From: Fratercula arctica
Lineage: Eukaryota > Chordata > Aves > Charadriiformes > Alcidae
Direction of reading: 5' to 3'
Assembly (NCBI GenBank): GCA_947846985.1
Contig: CANTUZ010000001.1
Coordinates: 5,253,504 to 5,317,503, forward strand
DNA length: 64,000 nt
Made by a program: the position numbers and the translations under genes. The notes beneath the pieces were generated by a model. That model did no database searches and was not told the origin of the DNA. It saw only the letters and a program-made list of their open reading frames with translations. Shown in pieces: positions 61,946 to 64,000 of the stretch (positions are counted from its first letter, which is position 1; every line of letters begins with the position of its first letter).

Positions 61946-64000
61946 TTACTTGAGCAGATCCGCGCAGGCACGGAAAGCAAACCTTTCCCCCTGGAAATGC
62001 CAGACTTACACATGCTCCATAGTCTCAGGCTGTAAAAGCAGAACACCCAGTTCCTGCAGCAAACACCAGCACACACAGGACCCACCTGGGAAGGTGTCCA
62101 GCATGTGCATTGCAAATCCAACGTGTTCAGTAAACATTAGGCTTATTGTATGTTTTCTTTACAGCTATGCACAGACATTCATGCCTGGACAATGGCAGGA
62201 AGAAACAGTGCAGCTTAATTTCTGCTTTCCTTTATGATCCAAATAAAACTAAGCCACTGACTGATTTCCACGTGGCCCTTAAAGCTGATGACTAATGTCT
62301 GGAGGAATAGCTCAGGGACTCAAGCGCTGCAAACTCTGGGAGTTTGGCCTTAGTCAGGGTATGTGTGATCCAGATCTGCAGAAACATCTCTGGAGTGTCC
62401 AACTACCAGGGTAGACTGAATCCACCATCTCTGCTAGGACACACAGGTGGGAATGGGAATGACCATTCATCAGTGATTATAGAGCAAAAAGCTCCCCACA
62501 ATAGTAACAAACACGGATAGTTGTTCTATGGCAGATGCCTGAGCTGAAAGGGGAGTGCTTAGAATCTAAATTACTGAAAAACAGGTTAGAGGAATCACTC
62601 CGAAGCTCTATAACTGCACTGGAATTAAGTTATATACTTAAATTTTGCATGTGTAATAAATTGGCAATATAGAATGCACAGGCTTTCACCTCTGGGTCAC
62701 TGGCTTACTGCTCCATTATTTTTAATGCACAAACAGGAAAACATTATGTAGTCCTCACTTAGAGTGCATTTATGTCTCAACAACACTCTGAAAGTATGTC
62801 CAAAACCATTTTTTCAGCTCATTAGAATAACTGCAGGAGGGAACCATGGTAGTCTGGGGTTTGTAAGGCGATGTGGAGGTCAAATCCATCCCAGGATCAC
62901 TATAACCAGAAGTTTTTATTATCTGCTTCCCACTCTCTGCTGTCTACAATATGGATTGATGGTCTCCACAAGCCCAAGTGGTTACATACATCTATCATAT
63001 GTCCCTCACATGGGAAGTAGGTAAAAGAAAGCATAAAGATCATTTGTTTGTCCAGAAAAAAATAGCATCCTGTATCTTTGAGCACAAGAGTCAAGCCTTT
63101 AGTCCAGATGATGGCCTTTTGGCCCCCCCAGACAATGGAAGAGACCTTTATTGACTGCTTCTTTCACTCTTACCCCATCTCCAAGCTCCTGGATACAAGC
63201 ACATTTAAGAATAACAACTCAACTCAAAGGCCAGAAGGAGCTTGTGGAAGTGTATGGACACACAATGAGCTTTTCACTGTCTGCGTAACGTTGCCGCTTC
63301 TCCTTTGCCCCTCCACACCAGGCTCTGCTTCCGAGGAAATTTAACAGCAACGTGGGAGGGACAGGAGCTTGAACCCTGGGGGATAAAAGCAGTGATGACA
63401 GCAGCGAGAGCTCAGCGCCAAGATATAGAACTGCCTCATTTCGTGCAGTGTTGGTAAAGATAAAGAGATGTGGCAGAGGCAGTGGGACAGCTCTTCTCAT
63501 CCACCATTGCGGGAAACAAGAAAGCAGGCTCCGTCAGCCCACACCACTTGCTGTCAGCCTCAGCTTCTCTTTCATGAAAAAGGTCATCGAATCTGCTGTA
63601 TCATCTCTAGCAACAGGAAAGAGACACAAGGACCAGAATTAGAAATGTTCCTCTCCCTTTCCCAGACTTCCCCGTCTACAAAAGATAGGCTAAAAGGAAA
63701 TTTGAGTCATGACCTTCTTGCTTAGTGAAAGACCCCTGGCATCAGCTGAGAGAGGCAGCTTTGCTCTTTTCAAGGGTGACTAGCACCCAAAACAAGTGCT
63801 TGTGATAGTCAAACCAGAAATGAAGAGATAAATCCACATGGAGTCCCCTCCTGCCGCCGATGGGCAGCACAGCGCGCACAGACAGCCCTGGGTCAAGCTG
63901 ATAATAGCCTGCTCCTGTTCGCAGACAAAGGAAAACGAGTCTCAAATTACCAGACCTGTCCCTGGGTTTTGATACTATCGGGCACACTGCTGCTATCCAG
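61946..64000. other. Noncoding stretch to window end
   Basis: No gene or named repeat recognised. Short open frames at 63.2-63.7 kb on both strands lack domains. The last few hundred bases are slightly richer in CpG than the rest. Confidence 0.5.

Overview
This window looks like a gene-poor, AT-leaning stretch of a bird genome, either intergenic or deep intronic. The organism call rests on the repeats. There are about ten CR1 LINE fragments, several ending in the avian ATTCTATG-type octamer tail. There is one ERV LTR of a type I recognise from bird genomes, with the remains of its internal region. Very old, badly eroded MIR-like and L3/CR1-like relics lie between them, and nothing resembles L1 or Alu. 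I could not support any host protein-coding exon, tRNA, rRNA, known small RNA or CRISPR array. The open frames are short and lack recognisable domains, except where they fall inside CR1 and encode pieces of its ORF2 reverse transcriptase.

Layout. 1-8.1 kb: mostly unique sequence with short tandem repeats, a CR1 3' end at 4.4-4.7 kb, and an ancient L3/CR1-like relic at 5.7-5.9 kb. 8.1-9.9 kb: a composite block in which pyrimidine-rich sequence and an ancient repeat tail flank a CR1 ORF2 fragment carrying the RT motif [10 protein letters not shown]. 12-20.7 kb: four CR1 copies in both orientations (12.1, 15.7, 16.3 and 20.2 kb). 20.7-29.7 kb: the longest stretch without a recognisable young transposon; it contains homopolymer tracts and an 11-bp tandem repeat. 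29.7-45 kb: CR1 tails at 29.7 and 34.0 kb, a possible poly(A) retrocopy end at 33.7 kb, ancient repeats at 36.1 and 42.2 kb, an unassigned 255-codon open frame at 36.2-37.0 kb, and a perfect 77-bp tandem duplication at 45.0 kb. 48.0-48.7 kb: a 3' LTR on the minus strand with a polypurine tract and internal remnant. 59-62 kb: two CR1 copies in inverted orientation.

No genes work together here. What can be read is a record of successive retroelement insertions: ancient amniote repeats, then CR1 subfamilies, then the ERV. Simple repeats and one apparently recent tandem duplication lie among them. I found no convincing undescribed biological system. The observations most worth a second look are the exact 77-bp duplication, the ERV remnant with its promoter-like elements, the composite block at 8-10 kb, the ancient relics as candidate conserved noncoding DNA, and the unexplained open frame at 36 kb.
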